A stretch of 47,096 bases of DNA from Nitrososphaerales archaeon (GTDB lineage Archaea > Thermoproteota > Nitrososphaeria > Nitrososphaerales > Gagatemarchaeaceae): positions 1 through 47,096 of the forward strand of contig JASHUU010000055.1 in the NCBI GenBank assembly GCA_030039795.1, given 5' to 3'. The notes below the pieces were generated by a model, which saw only the letters and a list, made by a program, of their open reading frames with translations, was not told where the DNA came from and did no database searches. Of the stretch, positions 1 through 7,537 are shown piece by piece. Position 1 is the first letter of the stretch, and each line of letters opens with the position of its first letter. Both the position numbers and the translations under genes were made by a program.

Positions 1-1275
1 GCCATCCCCAGCCAGTCGGTCGGGAGGGGCGTGGTCCTGTTGCAGGACAGGAGACGCGCGGTCATCTCCGACGATGGGACGGTGGCCTGCCAGCCCGGCC
101 TGGTAAAGGCAGACCTCAACGACCTGCTCGGCTCCTCCGGGAGGTGGATGCCCGTGGACCCCTCGAGTTACAGGAGCTGCACGGTCGGAGGGATGACCTC
201 TAACAACTCCTCGGGCATCAGGACCGCGAAGTACGGCTCCACCATAGACCACGTGACAGGGCTGAGGGTCGTCACTCCAGGCTCCCAGGTCATCGAGGTC
301 GGGGCTGTCCCGGTCCAGACCGCTCTCTCCTCCGACCCCAGAACCAGGAAGGTCGCCGAGCTGCTGCTCGACAACGAGCGCTCCATCAGGGAGGAGCGGC
401 CTCCTGTCACCAAGAACTCGTCTGGCTACAGGCTGGAGAGGGTCCTGCACGACGGGCTCTTCGACATGCGCAAGCTCTTCGTGGGATCCGAGGGCACGCT
501 GGGCGTGGTAACGGAAGTCTCCTTCCGGACTTCGGCGCGGCCGGAGAGCCGGCTGCTGCTCGTCGTCGAGGCCGAGCTCGGAGAACTCGGGCAGACTGTG
601 TCCGAGTTCAGAAGGCTGGGTCCGTCCGCCGTAGAGCTGGTGGACAAGACGGTGTTCAGGCAGGTCGGCCGAGAACGGATGGTGGCGCCCTACTCGCGGG
701 GCACAGGCGACTATCTCGTCTTCTCGGAGTTCGACGGAAGCTCAGGTCAGGTCCAGGAGAAGGCCGAGGAGGTCGCTTCGTCCCCCGTGGCAAAGTACGA
801 GCCTCTCGCGCTCACGGGCGCGGCAGAGGTCGCCCGGGCCTGGGAGGTCAGGAACGAGACCCTGAACGTTGCGCAAGAGATGAAGAACGGGGCCGAGGTC
901 CTCGTGCCCGGCGTCGAGGACCTGGTGGTCCCTCCCGACAGGCTCGCGGACCTGGTGTCACTTCTCCGGACGCAGTTCGAGAAAAGGGGCCTTACCTACA
1001 TCTCGTACGGGCACGCGGCGGACGCCAACCTTCACGCGAGGCCCCTGCTGGACCCCGGGTCGCCCCGCGACAGGCGGCTCCTCGAGGAGCTGATGGAGGA
1101 CTGCTTCGAGGCGGTGTGGAGGATGAAGGGCTCGATGACCGGGGAGCACGGCGACGGGATGCTCAGGGCGAGGTTCGTCGAACGGCAGTACCCGAAGACC
1201 TATCACGTGATGAAGGAAGTGAAGAGGCTCTTCGACCCGAAGGGAATGCTCAACCCCGGCGTGAAGGTCGCGTAG
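1..1275 (+). CDS. FAD-linked oxidase (glycolate oxidase GlcD / D-lactate dehydrogenase family), 5' end cut by the window
   Basis: The reading frame is open to base 1, so the N-terminus lies outside the window. The start of the visible part matches the FAD-binding PCMH domain: SQSVGRGVVL, then GGMTSNNSSG, which is the family's GG-x-ANNSSG FAD loop. The C-terminal FAD-oxidase domain carries HAADANLHARP and GEHGDGMLR, the usual substrate and metal region. The family oxidises 2-hydroxyacids such as glycolate or D-lactate using FAD, normally passing electrons to a quinone or a partner Fe-S subunit. No partner subunit is visible here. Its last 26 bases overlap the 3' end of the convergent DUF99 gene. 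The family is certain; the substrate cannot be told. Confidence 0.9.
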   Translation, partial: AIPSQSVGRGVVLLQDRRRAVISDDGTVACQPGLVKADLNDLLGSSGRWMPVDPSSYRSCTVGGMTSNNSSGIRTAKYGSTIDHVTGLRVVTPGSQVIEVGAVPVQTALSSDPRTRKVAELLLDNERSIREERPPVTKNSSGYRLERVLHDGLFDMRKLFVGSEGTLGVVTEVSFRTSARPESRLLLVVEAELGELGQTVSEFRRLGPSAVELVDKTVFRQVGRERMVAPYSRGTGDYLVFSEFDGSSGQVQEKAEEVASSPVAKYEPLALTGAAEVARAWEVRNETLNVAQEMKNGAEVLVPGVEDLVVPPDRLADLVSLLRTQFEKRGLTYISYGHAADANLHARPLLDPGSPRDRRLLEELMEDCFEAVWRMKGSMTGEHGDGMLRARFVERQYPKTYHVMKEVKRLFDPKGMLNPGVKVA

Positions 1276-1834
1276 CAGACACAGCCCTTGCGAGGAGCCG
1301 GGCGACGCGGACAGGCTCGGGGACTGAGCCCTGCAGCGAGAAGGCGTCGAGGACTGAGGCGGCCTCGGCATCTCCGACACCGGCAGTCCTGACGAACACG
1401 TCGTGACCGGAGGCGAGCCGGACCCTCTTACGCGCTCCCAGCGCCCTGTAGGCCGCGAGCTTCTCCTCCGAGGAGCCGGGGAAGTGCCGTCTGATCGCGT
1501 CCTCGATCCCGCGCGTCTCCTTGTAGGTGAGGCACACGACCGGGACCCTGACCCTCCTCGAGAGGCCGTCGACGTCGACGATGTTGTAGAGGCTGAGCAC
1601 GGCGCCTGACACCATGACCAGGTTGACATCGTTTCTCCGGAGCCTCCTGTAGAGCGCGACTATCGAGGACGTCGCGTCGTCGCCGCCCACCGAGGTCCTC
1701 CCTATGGCCACTCCGTCCACCACCATGTCTCGCCTCATGACAACGCCAGCTAGGACGGAACTCTTGCTCCCCTCCCTGAAGCTCTCCGCCACTCCCAGCG
1801 CCCTTATCCCGGGCTTGTTCATGTGGAGGCGCAC
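1250..1834 (-). CDS. DUF99 family protein (endonuclease V-like fold)
   Basis: The 194-aa protein matches archaeal DUF99 (UPF0215). It has KPGIRALGVAESF near the N-terminus, then SVLAGVVMRRDMVVDGV and GGDDAT, the acidic segment of the RNase H-like core. The family is common in archaea and structurally related to endonuclease V; its function is not established. ATG 1834 is used, and ATG 1822 (MNKPGIR) is an alternative that fits the family start equally well. It is divergent from the PPC-domain gene, and one A/T element at about 1866-1876 could serve both. Its 3' end overlaps the FAD oxidase gene tail to tail. Confidence 0.85.
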   Translation of the reverse strand: MRLHMNKPGIRALGVAESFREGSKSSVLAGVVMRRDMVVDGVAIGRTSVGGDDATSSIVALYRRLRRNDVNLVMVSGAVLSLYNIVDVDGLSRRVRVPVVCLTYKETRGIEDAIRRHFPGSSEEKLAAYRALGARKRVRLASGHDVFVRTAGVGDAEAASVLDAFSLQGSVPEPVRVARLLARAVSATRPSRRG

Positions 1835-1865
1835 GCCGACCGCCTACGCGTGGACGCGCTCCCTA

Positions 1866-1876
1866 TCCTTTTAACC
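1866..1876. promoter_or_regulatory. TATA element between divergent DUF99 and PPC-domain genes
   Basis: The A/T core TTTTAA lies about 26 nt before GTG 1897 on the plus strand, the spacing of a leaderless archaeal promoter. Read on the other strand it lies about 37 nt before ATG 1834, which would give a leader of about 11 nt. Confidence 0.55.
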
Positions 1877-1896
1877 ATTGGAGCCCCACGGGCCTC

Positions 1897-2301
1897 GTGG
1901 CAAAGATCTACTCCCTGAAGGCAGGCGTGCAGCTGCCCGAGGGGATACTCGACGTCGCGGCCCGGGAAGGTGTCAACACCGTGGGGGTGGAGGCAATCGG
2001 GGGGGTGGACAGACTCAAGCTGGCGTACTTCAACCACGAGTCAAAGAAGTACGAGGAGCACGAGTTCCAGGAGTTCATGGAGGTGACTTCGATGCTCGGC
2101 AACATCACCTCGAAGGACGGGAAGCCGTTCCTACACATCCACGGGACCTTCGGAAGGAGGGACCTCAGCACCGTGGGCGGCCACATCGTCTCGGCGCGCG
2201 TCATGCCCTTGCTGGAGGTCATCGTCTCTCCTACGGAGAACGCGGCCTTCAGGAGGTTCGACGAGGAGACGGGTCTCAACGTGGTGTACAGGACCGAATA
2301 G
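1897..2301 (+). CDS. PPC domain-containing (DUF296) protein
   Basis: This 134-aa protein is a single PPC/DUF296 domain. The hallmark segment HIHGTFGRRDLSTVGGHI is present, and the downstream acidic strand (PLLEVIVSP) closes the barrel. In plants the domain sits in AT-hook DNA-binding proteins, while in archaea and bacteria it occurs alone as a trimer with unproven DNA- or metal-binding roles. GTG 1897 is chosen because it gives the family N-terminus (MAKIYSLKAG) and sits about 26 nt after a TATA element. There is no operon partner; the downstream gene is convergent. Confidence 0.85.
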   Translation: MAKIYSLKAGVQLPEGILDVAAREGVNTVGVEAIGGVDRLKLAYFNHESKKYEEHEFQEFMEVTSMLGNITSKDGKPFLHIHGTFGRRDLSTVGGHIVSARVMPLLEVIVSPTENAAFRRFDEETGLNVVYRTE

Positions 2302-2312
2302 CGTCGAAGCAG

Positions 2313-2378
2313 CGAGGCTCAGTCTAATGCCTTCCGGTCATCTTGACCTAACCGTAACTCTGTAACATCACAGCCTCG
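2313..2378. repeat. Inverted-repeat structure in the convergent intergenic region
   Basis: A 7-base arm (CGAGGCT, 2313-2319) pairs with AGCCTCG (2372-2378). Between them lies a second hairpin, GGTCA (2336-2340) and TGACC (2344-2348) with a 3-nt loop. It sits between two genes whose stop codons face each other. It may act as a bidirectional 3'-end structure. There is no long U-run on either strand. Confidence 0.35.
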
Positions 2379-2399
2379 TCCCGACTTTGGCCGGGCCGA

Positions 2400-3359
2400 C
2401 TAAAAGTCCTTGCGGTTCGCTACCGCCCCCGTCCCCGACAGCGGGAGGTCGAGCACTGTGATCAGCCCCGGCCGGGCCTTCGCGACCCTCTCCGCGGCGT
2501 GGACAGCGACGGCCACCGTCGCCGAGTCGCCGAACACCCCGCCTTCGAACCTGAGCGTGATGTCGGGGTCCCCGCGCACCTCCACCAGGTCGAAGTCGGC
2601 GGAGGCCGTCGTCATCTCCAGGTCGAGCCTGACTCCGCAGGGTCCCGCCCTCCCTTCGGCGAACTGCTTCACCCCTGCTACGAGCCCCCGGGAGTCCATC
2701 ACCGGGGAGGTCGCCTGCCTTAGCTCCTCGAGCTCCCTCCCCAGAGACATCGCGATGAGGCGCGCAGACTCCCCCAGGCCTACGTGCCCCAGCGCGCCCT
2801 TGCGCAGGCCCTCCTCGAAGGCCGCTTCGGTCAGCCCTACGCCGGTCTTCGCCTGGAGCTGCCTGCGGCGCCTGCCCACGTTTACCGACCGCGTCACGTG
2901 AACGGTGGACGGGCTCCTAGACGCCGTGAGGACGAGGGCAGGGACCGCGTCCATGACGAACCCCGGGTTGACGCCCACCCCTACGACGGTCGTGCCCTTC
3001 TCCTTCGCGAGCGCGTCTATCCTGGCAGCCGCCTCCGGGTCCGCTGACCAGGGGAACGACATCTCCTCGGAAGTGGTCACCACGTCCAGGCCCATCGAGG
3101 TGGCTTCCAGCACGCCCTTGGCGACGTCGGCGAGCCTCGACTTCGTCGAAATCACTGCGACGTCCGCGTCCGCCGCCTCCTTTCCGATGGAGCTTGCCAC
3201 AGCGCACGGAACGGGCAGACCCGTGAGCTCAGCCAGCGTCCTTCCGCTCTTCGACGGGTCGCTGTCCACCGCGGCGACTATCGTGTGGGACCGTTCGACG
3301 AGGTACCGCGCGATCTCGGCGCCTATCCCGCCGATGCCGACCATCACGACCTTGACCAT
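2400..3359 (-). CDS. 2,4-diaminopentanoate dehydrogenase-like NAD(P)-dependent enzyme
   Basis: The 319-aa protein starts with a Rossmann fold (VGIGGIGAEIARYL). It then shows TTSEEMSFPW and GVGVNPGFVMD, motifs that resemble clostridial 2,4-diaminopentanoate dehydrogenase and the wider DapB-like reductase group. The C-terminal half carries GVGLTEAAFEEG and GHVGLGESARLI, as in the DAPDH C-terminal domain. A dehydrogenase or reductase acting on an amino or imino acid is likely; the true substrate is unknown, and no ornithine-fermentation partners are visible. ATG 3359 lies about 26 nt after a TATA element, so the mRNA is probably leaderless. Confidence 0.75.
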   Translation of the reverse strand: MVKVVMVGIGGIGAEIARYLVERSHTIVAAVDSDPSKSGRTLAELTGLPVPCAVASSIGKEAADADVAVISTKSRLADVAKGVLEATSMGLDVVTTSEEMSFPWSADPEAAARIDALAKEKGTTVVGVGVNPGFVMDAVPALVLTASRSPSTVHVTRSVNVGRRRRQLQAKTGVGLTEAAFEEGLRKGALGHVGLGESARLIAMSLGRELEELRQATSPVMDSRGLVAGVKQFAEGRAGPCGVRLDLEMTTASADFDLVEVRGDPDITLRFEGGVFGDSATVAVAVHAAERVAKARPGLITVLDLPLSGTGAVANRKDF

Positions 3360-3382
3360 GGTTTTCTGCCTCGCTCCAGCGG

Positions 3383-3390
3383 ATATTAAG
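3383..3390 (-). promoter_or_regulatory. TATA element for the diaminopentanoate dehydrogenase-like gene
   Basis: Minus-strand CTTAATAT is centred about 27 nt before ATG 3359, which predicts a leaderless transcript. Confidence 0.6.
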
Positions 3391-3408
3391 GGGAGCCTAG
3401 GCCCGCGT

Positions 3409-3990
3409 TCAGCACAGCTCGAGCATCCTGGTGTATGACTCGACGGACTGGACGAAGTTCGTGAGGGTCCTCACGGGCACGAGCGCCACGCCGTCCACGA
3501 ACCCCCCCTCGGGGGCCGAGAAGCTCAAGATGACTGAGGCGATGGGAGGGCCGCCCGCCATCCTTCGCTTGAGGATCAGGCTCCGCCTCTTCTGCGCGGC
3601 CGCGATGTCGGCCAAGGACGTGTTGGAGTGGGCCTTCGACCAGTGCTTGCAGTCTATGCTGAGGGTCATGGTCGGGCCCGACGCCACGATGTCGATCTGG
3701 ACCCTGGGCTTCGTTATCACCACGTTCTCTCTGACGACGTACCCCGACAGACGCAGGAGCCGAGCGCAGAACGACTCGAACTCCTTCCATCCTAGGTGCT
3801 TGGAGACCACCTCCGGCGCCACTCCGAGCCTGACCGCGGCGAGGGCCCTGACCACACGCTGCCCCTCCTCGTCGGCGGGGCTCGCCCCGGTCTCGGCCAT
3901 GACTGCGGCGAGCGCCCTCTCCGCCTTGGGCCCTCCCGGAGCCCCGCCGATGAAAGCGCCGACCTCGCCCTCTGAGACCATAGCCCCCAC
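3409..3990 (-). CDS. PD-(D/E)XK (Mrr-like) restriction-endonuclease-fold protein
   Basis: In this 193-aa protein the C-terminal two thirds look like an archaeal Mrr-type nuclease core. GWKEFESFCARLLRLSGY is the helix before the active site, VQIDIVA supplies the Asp, and SIDCKHW supplies the xCK pair; together they give D...(D)xK. The N-terminal third (about residues 1-60) is not recognised. The role could be a structure-specific DNA nuclease or a solitary restriction-like enzyme. No methyltransferase is nearby, so a classical restriction-modification pair is not supported. ATG 3990 and ATG 3981 are both possible starts, and I see no clear TATA element for it. Confidence 0.7.
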   Translation of the reverse strand: MGAMVSEGEVGAFIGGAPGGPKAERALAAVMAETGASPADEEGQRVVRALAAVRLGVAPEVVSKHLGWKEFESFCARLLRLSGYVVRENVVITKPRVQIDIVASGPTMTLSIDCKHWSKAHSNTSLADIAAAQKRRSLILKRRMAGGPPIASVILSFSAPEGGFVDGVALVPVRTLTNFVQSVESYTRMLELC

Positions 3991-4030
3991 TGCCTAGAAC
4001 CTTCTGAGCGAGTCTTCGTGCCGCCAAAGC

Positions 4031-4037
4031 GTAAATA
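4031..4037 (+). promoter_or_regulatory. TATA element for the small membrane protein gene
   Basis: The A/T core GTAAATA is centred about 28 nt before GTG 4062. This spacing is why GTG 4062 is preferred over the in-frame TTG at 4041, which would lie only 4 nt after the element. Confidence 0.5.
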
Positions 4038-4061
4038 GATTTGGGCGAGTCTGCGCCTCTT

Positions 4062-4247
4062 GTGGAGTCTGGCGCGAAGAAGATAGCCGTGGCCGTCGCG
4101 CTCATCCTCTCGGCTATGGCCCTGGACTTGACGTCAAGCTACTCCTCCTTTCCGATCGGCCAGCTCGTGGTCTCGTTCGTCTTGGCGATAGCAGGGGCCT
4201 TCGTAGGGTTCACTGGACTGGTCGACTTCCTCTCGACCAGGTTCTAG
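4062..4247 (+). CDS. Small two-helix membrane protein, unrecognised
   Basis: This 61-aa protein has two hydrophobic segments, about residues 8-22 and 31-55, and ends in a polar STRF tail. I do not recognise the family. GTG 4062 is chosen because a TATA element sits about 28 nt upstream. The stop codon overlaps by 4 nt the stop of the convergent ABC transporter ATPase gene. Confidence 0.55.
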   Translation: MESGAKKIAVAVALILSAMALDLTSSYSSFPIGQLVVSFVLAIAGAFVGFTGLVDFLSTRF

Positions 4248-5236
4248 TACAGCCAGCACGAGACGTAGTGGCCGTCCTCGACCTCTCTGAGTTCAGGCAC
4301 CTGGTCGGAGCACTTGGGCATGGCGAAGGGGCAGCGAGGATGGAACCTGCACCCTGACGGGTAGGCGGAAGCGTGGGGTATCTCCCCCTTGACGTTGACC
4401 GAGCGGGTGACCTCGCGGAGCGAGGGATCTATCGCAGGCGAGGCCTGGAGGAGGGCCTGCGTGTAGGGGTGCAGCGGCTTCGAGGCGATCGCCTCGGACG
4501 GGCCGAGCTCGACCAGGTTCCCGAGGTACATGACGGCTATCCTGTCGGAGATCACCTTCGCCACGGCCATCTCGTGGGTGATGAAGAGTATGCCCACCCC
4601 GAGCTCGTCAGCTATCGACCTCATTATCTTCAGTATGTCCCCTTTGAGCGAGACGTCAAGCATCGATACTGCCTCGTCCGCCACTATGAAGTCAGGGTTG
4701 AGAAGGAGCACCCTCGCTATGCTCACCCGCTGCCTCTGCCCCCCGGAGAGCTGGAAGACGAAGCTCGAGAGTATGTCGTTGGGCAGCCCTACGCGGCGGA
4801 AGACGTCTTCGACCGCGCTCTCTATCCTCTCCTTGCCCTTCACGCCGTGCGCCTGCAGGGGTATCTTCAGCACGTCGAAGACCCTCATGTTGGGGTCCAT
4901 GGACGAGAACGGGTCCTGGAATATTATCTGGAGGTGCTGTCGCAGTTGACGCCAGTCTCGCCCCTTCGCCGACTCCACGTCGGTCGAGGTCTCCCCTTGG
5001 GAGAAGACCACCTTCCCCGAGGTCACCCTCTGAAGGCCTATGGCGGCCCGGCCCAGGGTCGTCTTCCCGGAGCCGCTCTCCCCGACGAGCCCCACGACCT
5101 CGCCCCTCCCCACGTGGAGCGTGGCCCCGTCGACGGCCCTGACGACAGAGACAGGCCTGAGGAGCTTCTTCTTGGTGAAGAGGACGCTCACGTTGTCGAG
5201 CGCGATGACGGGCCGCTCAATAGAGCCAGCAGGCAA
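4244..5236 (-). CDS. dppF: Peptide ABC transporter ATPase, DppF/OppF-like (left operon)
   Basis: A 330-aa ABC ATPase. Walker A is GESGSGKTT, the signature is LSGGQRQRVSIAR, and the Walker B region reads FIVADEAVSMLDVS, where most relatives have DEPVSALD. The C-terminus is the oligopeptide-type extension with spaced Cys (CRFHPRCPFAMPKC and SCWLY). It supplies one of two nucleotide-binding subunits of a peptide importer. It is the last gene of the left operon and its TTG 5236 overlaps the end of the upstream ATPase gene by 20 nt, indicating translational coupling. A frame-matched ATT that overlaps the upstream stop is an alternative start. Confidence 0.9.
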   Translation of the reverse strand: MPAGSIERPVIALDNVSVLFTKKKLLRPVSVVRAVDGATLHVGRGEVVGLVGESGSGKTTLGRAAIGLQRVTSGKVVFSQGETSTDVESAKGRDWRQLRQHLQIIFQDPFSSMDPNMRVFDVLKIPLQAHGVKGKERIESAVEDVFRRVGLPNDILSSFVFQLSGGQRQRVSIARVLLLNPDFIVADEAVSMLDVSLKGDILKIMRSIADELGVGILFITHEMAVAKVISDRIAVMYLGNLVELGPSEAIASKPLHPYTQALLQASPAIDPSLREVTRSVNVKGEIPHASAYPSGCRFHPRCPFAMPKCSDQVPELREVEDGHYVSCWLY

Positions 5237-6152
5237 CGCTCTGCGCCTCCCTGACTCCTTTCAGCTGCGGCTCCTCCTTGGTGCACACCTCCATGGCGTA
5301 CGGGCAGCGCGGGGCGAACTTGCAGCCCGGCGGCAGGTTAGCCAGGTCGGGCATGAAGCCGGCTATCCCTTCTATCTTCGTGCTCTTGAGAGTGGGTATG
5401 GACGCGATGAGCCCCTTCGTGTAGGGGTGCTTCGGGTCCCTGAATATCTCCTCCGCCGTCCCCACTTCCGCCATCCGGCCCGCGTAGAGGATGTAGGCCC
5501 TGTCGACTATCTCGGAGAGGAGGGCGAGGTCGTGTGTTATGATGAGTATCGAGATGTGCTTCTCCTTCCTGAGCTTCTTGAGGAGGTTGATTATGCTGAC
5601 CTGGGTCACCACGTCGAGCGCTGTCGTGGGCTCGTCGGCTATGAGGAATGGCGGGTCCACCGCTAGCGCCATCGCTATGAAGGCTCGCTGCTTCTGCCCT
5701 CCGGAGAGCTCGTGGGGGAACCTCTCGGCTATCGAGGGGTCGAGCTCGACCATCCTCAGGAGCTCCCTGGTCCGCGCCGCAGGGTCCCCGCCGTAGCGGT
5801 GTATCTCCAGGACCTCCTCGATCTGGTCCCCGATCGTGAAGACGGGCGTGAACCCGTTCATCGAGCCTTGGAAGATCATGGCTATCTTCTTCCATCTGTA
5901 CGTCTCCCTGAACTGGGTGGCCGTCAGCTTCAGCACGTCGTTCCCTTCGAAGAGGATGCTCCCCGAGGCTATGCGCCCGGGCGGATATATCAGGCGCGAC
6001 ACGGCGAGGGACAGCGTGGTCTTCCCGCACCCGCTCTCGCCTGCCAGGCCGACGATCTCCCCCTCCGACACGTCGAGGCTGACTCCGTCCAGCGCCTTCA
6101 CCTCGCCCCTGGACGAGGAGAAGTAGACGCTGAGGTCCCTCACCGACAGCAT
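5217..6152 (-). CDS. dppD: Peptide ABC transporter ATPase, DppD/OppD-like (left operon)
   Basis: A 311-aa ABC ATPase with Walker A GESGCGKTTLS, signature LSGGQKQRAFIAM, Walker B FLIADEPTTALDV and switch His in IITHDLALL. The oligo/dipeptide C-terminal Cys-rich segment is CKFAPRCPYAMEVC. The frame is open for 36 codons upstream of ATG 6152, but that stretch lies inside the permease gene, and MLSVRDLSVYF is the normal start of the fold. The ATG overlaps the permease stop by one base (TGATG), a classic coupled junction. It pairs with the downstream DppF-like subunit. Confidence 0.93.
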   Translation of the reverse strand: MLSVRDLSVYFSSSRGEVKALDGVSLDVSEGEIVGLAGESGCGKTTLSLAVSRLIYPPGRIASGSILFEGNDVLKLTATQFRETYRWKKIAMIFQGSMNGFTPVFTIGDQIEEVLEIHRYGGDPAARTRELLRMVELDPSIAERFPHELSGGQKQRAFIAMALAVDPPFLIADEPTTALDVVTQVSIINLLKKLRKEKHISILIITHDLALLSEIVDRAYILYAGRMAEVGTAEEIFRDPKHPYTKGLIASIPTLKSTKIEGIAGFMPDLANLPPGCKFAPRCPYAMEVCTKEEPQLKGVREAQSVACWLY

Positions 6153-7537
6153 CACTTGGTCGACACCCTGGGCGCTATGATTCTCTCGAGCGCGAAGCCG
6201 AGGAGGACGAAGGGTATCGCGGAGATGATGATCATCAGCCCCGGAAAGATGACCCACCACCAGAACCCGAACACCGCGGCCTCGCTCGCGAACGCGCTGT
6301 CCAGTATCCCTCCCCAGGTCACGAGGTTCGCCGGCCCTATGCCGATGAAGTAGAGCGTCTCTGCGAGCAGTATGCCGCCTGGAATCCCCAGGACTGTGTA
6401 GGCGACCGTGACTGGGATGAGCCTAGGCATGAAGTGGCTCGAAAAGACGCGGTAGGACGGGACGCCCATCGCCTTGTCTGCCTCGACGAACGTCTGGGAC
6501 TTCACCGAGAGCGCCACGGTGCGGGCTATTATCGCGTAGAAGGGCCAGGAGAGGGCGGAGATTAGCAGGACCTCGACCCAGAGGTTCAGCCTCGTCGTGA
6601 ACGATATCACCACAAGGAAGGGCAGCGCCGGCATGGCGAGTATCACCAGAGCGACCCACTGCATGACTTCGTCCTTCTTCGCGCCGAAGTACCCCGACAG
6701 GCCGCCGAAGACGATCCCTACGATGACAGAGATTATCGCGACCAGAAAGCCCACCTCGAGGGCGTTTGGAAGCCCGGCCAGAAGCCCGAGGTCGATAGGC
6801 CTGCCCAGGTTGTCCGTGCCCATGAGCCCATACGAGGTCCCTATCACCACGACCAGAGACTTCGACATCTTTACGGGCGAGGACGCGAGGACCTGGACGC
6901 TCGCCTGGTATGTCCCTTTGAGCGTGGAGGACGAGAGGATGTTGGGCCCGGGCTGACCAAAGAAGGCGGAGACGACCTGCTGGCCAGTAGGCTGGGTGTC
7001 ATACTGGCCCGTCTGGTTGAGGAGGTACTGCGTCGTCGCGGAGACGAGCGACGGGCTCTGTGCCTCGTAGGCGGCTCCCGAGGCGGGCGAGGAGACGCTG
7101 ACGTCTATCGAGCCTCCACCCGGCTTGGTCCATGTGACTGTGATCGCGGACGGGCTCCCCTGAAAGACGGGGACGAAGGCAATGTTCTGTGGGAACACCT
7201 TACTCGACCATTTGAAAGACACAGAGGCGTAGTACTCGGTCAGGTTCTCCGTTCCTACGGAGATCGTCTGCTCGGTCCAGTGGCTCAAGCTGACGTTGAC
7301 CGTGGGAGCCTCAGGATAGCCGAAGGCGGTGACCCACTGCGGCGGCGCGTCGACGGGGTAGAGCACCCAGGCATCGCCGTTCTGCCACCTCTGGGAGAAG
7401 CTGGAAGGGAGGGCCGCGACGGAGTAGACCGTCAGCCCGCCCAGCACCAGCAGTATCGCGACCCCCACGAGCGCCGACTTCGACTTTGCTAGCTCCTTGA
7501 CCAGCGAGGGCCTGACCCTCTTCGTCTGGCTAGTCAC
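6152..7537 (-). CDS. dppC: Peptide ABC transporter permease, DppC-like, with large extracytoplasmic insertion (left operon)
   Basis: A 461-aa permease, far longer than the usual 280-310 aa. TM1 is about residues 22-44. The family motif GTDNLGRP comes only at about 240-247, so some 170 residues of beta-rich, Ser/Thr-rich sequence are inserted outside the membrane between TM1 and the transport core. The core then shows five more hydrophobic segments. The EAA loop that contacts the ATPases lies in the stretch around EADKAMGVPSYRVFSSHFMPRLIP. It overlaps the DppB-like gene by 8 nt and the DppD-like gene by 1 nt. Confidence 0.9.
   Translation of the reverse strand: MTSQTKRVRPSLVKELAKSKSALVGVAILLVLGGLTVYSVAALPSSFSQRWQNGDAWVLYPVDAPPQWVTAFGYPEAPTVNVSLSHWTEQTISVGTENLTEYYASVSFKWSSKVFPQNIAFVPVFQGSPSAITVTWTKPGGGSIDVSVSSPASGAAYEAQSPSLVSATTQYLLNQTGQYDTQPTGQQVVSAFFGQPGPNILSSSTLKGTYQASVQVLASSPVKMSKSLVVVIGTSYGLMGTDNLGRPIDLGLLAGLPNALEVGFLVAIISVIVGIVFGGLSGYFGAKKDEVMQWVALVILAMPALPFLVVISFTTRLNLWVEVLLISALSWPFYAIIARTVALSVKSQTFVEADKAMGVPSYRVFSSHFMPRLIPVTVAYTVLGIPGGILLAETLYFIGIGPANLVTWGGILDSAFASEAAVFGFWWWVIFPGLMIIISAIPFVLLGFALERIIAPRVSTK

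Noticed and set aside
3409-4247. Toxin-antitoxin or restriction-modification module made of the nuclease and the small membrane protein
   Set aside because: The two genes are divergent, the small protein has only two membrane segments, and no methyltransferase or antitoxin motif is seen.
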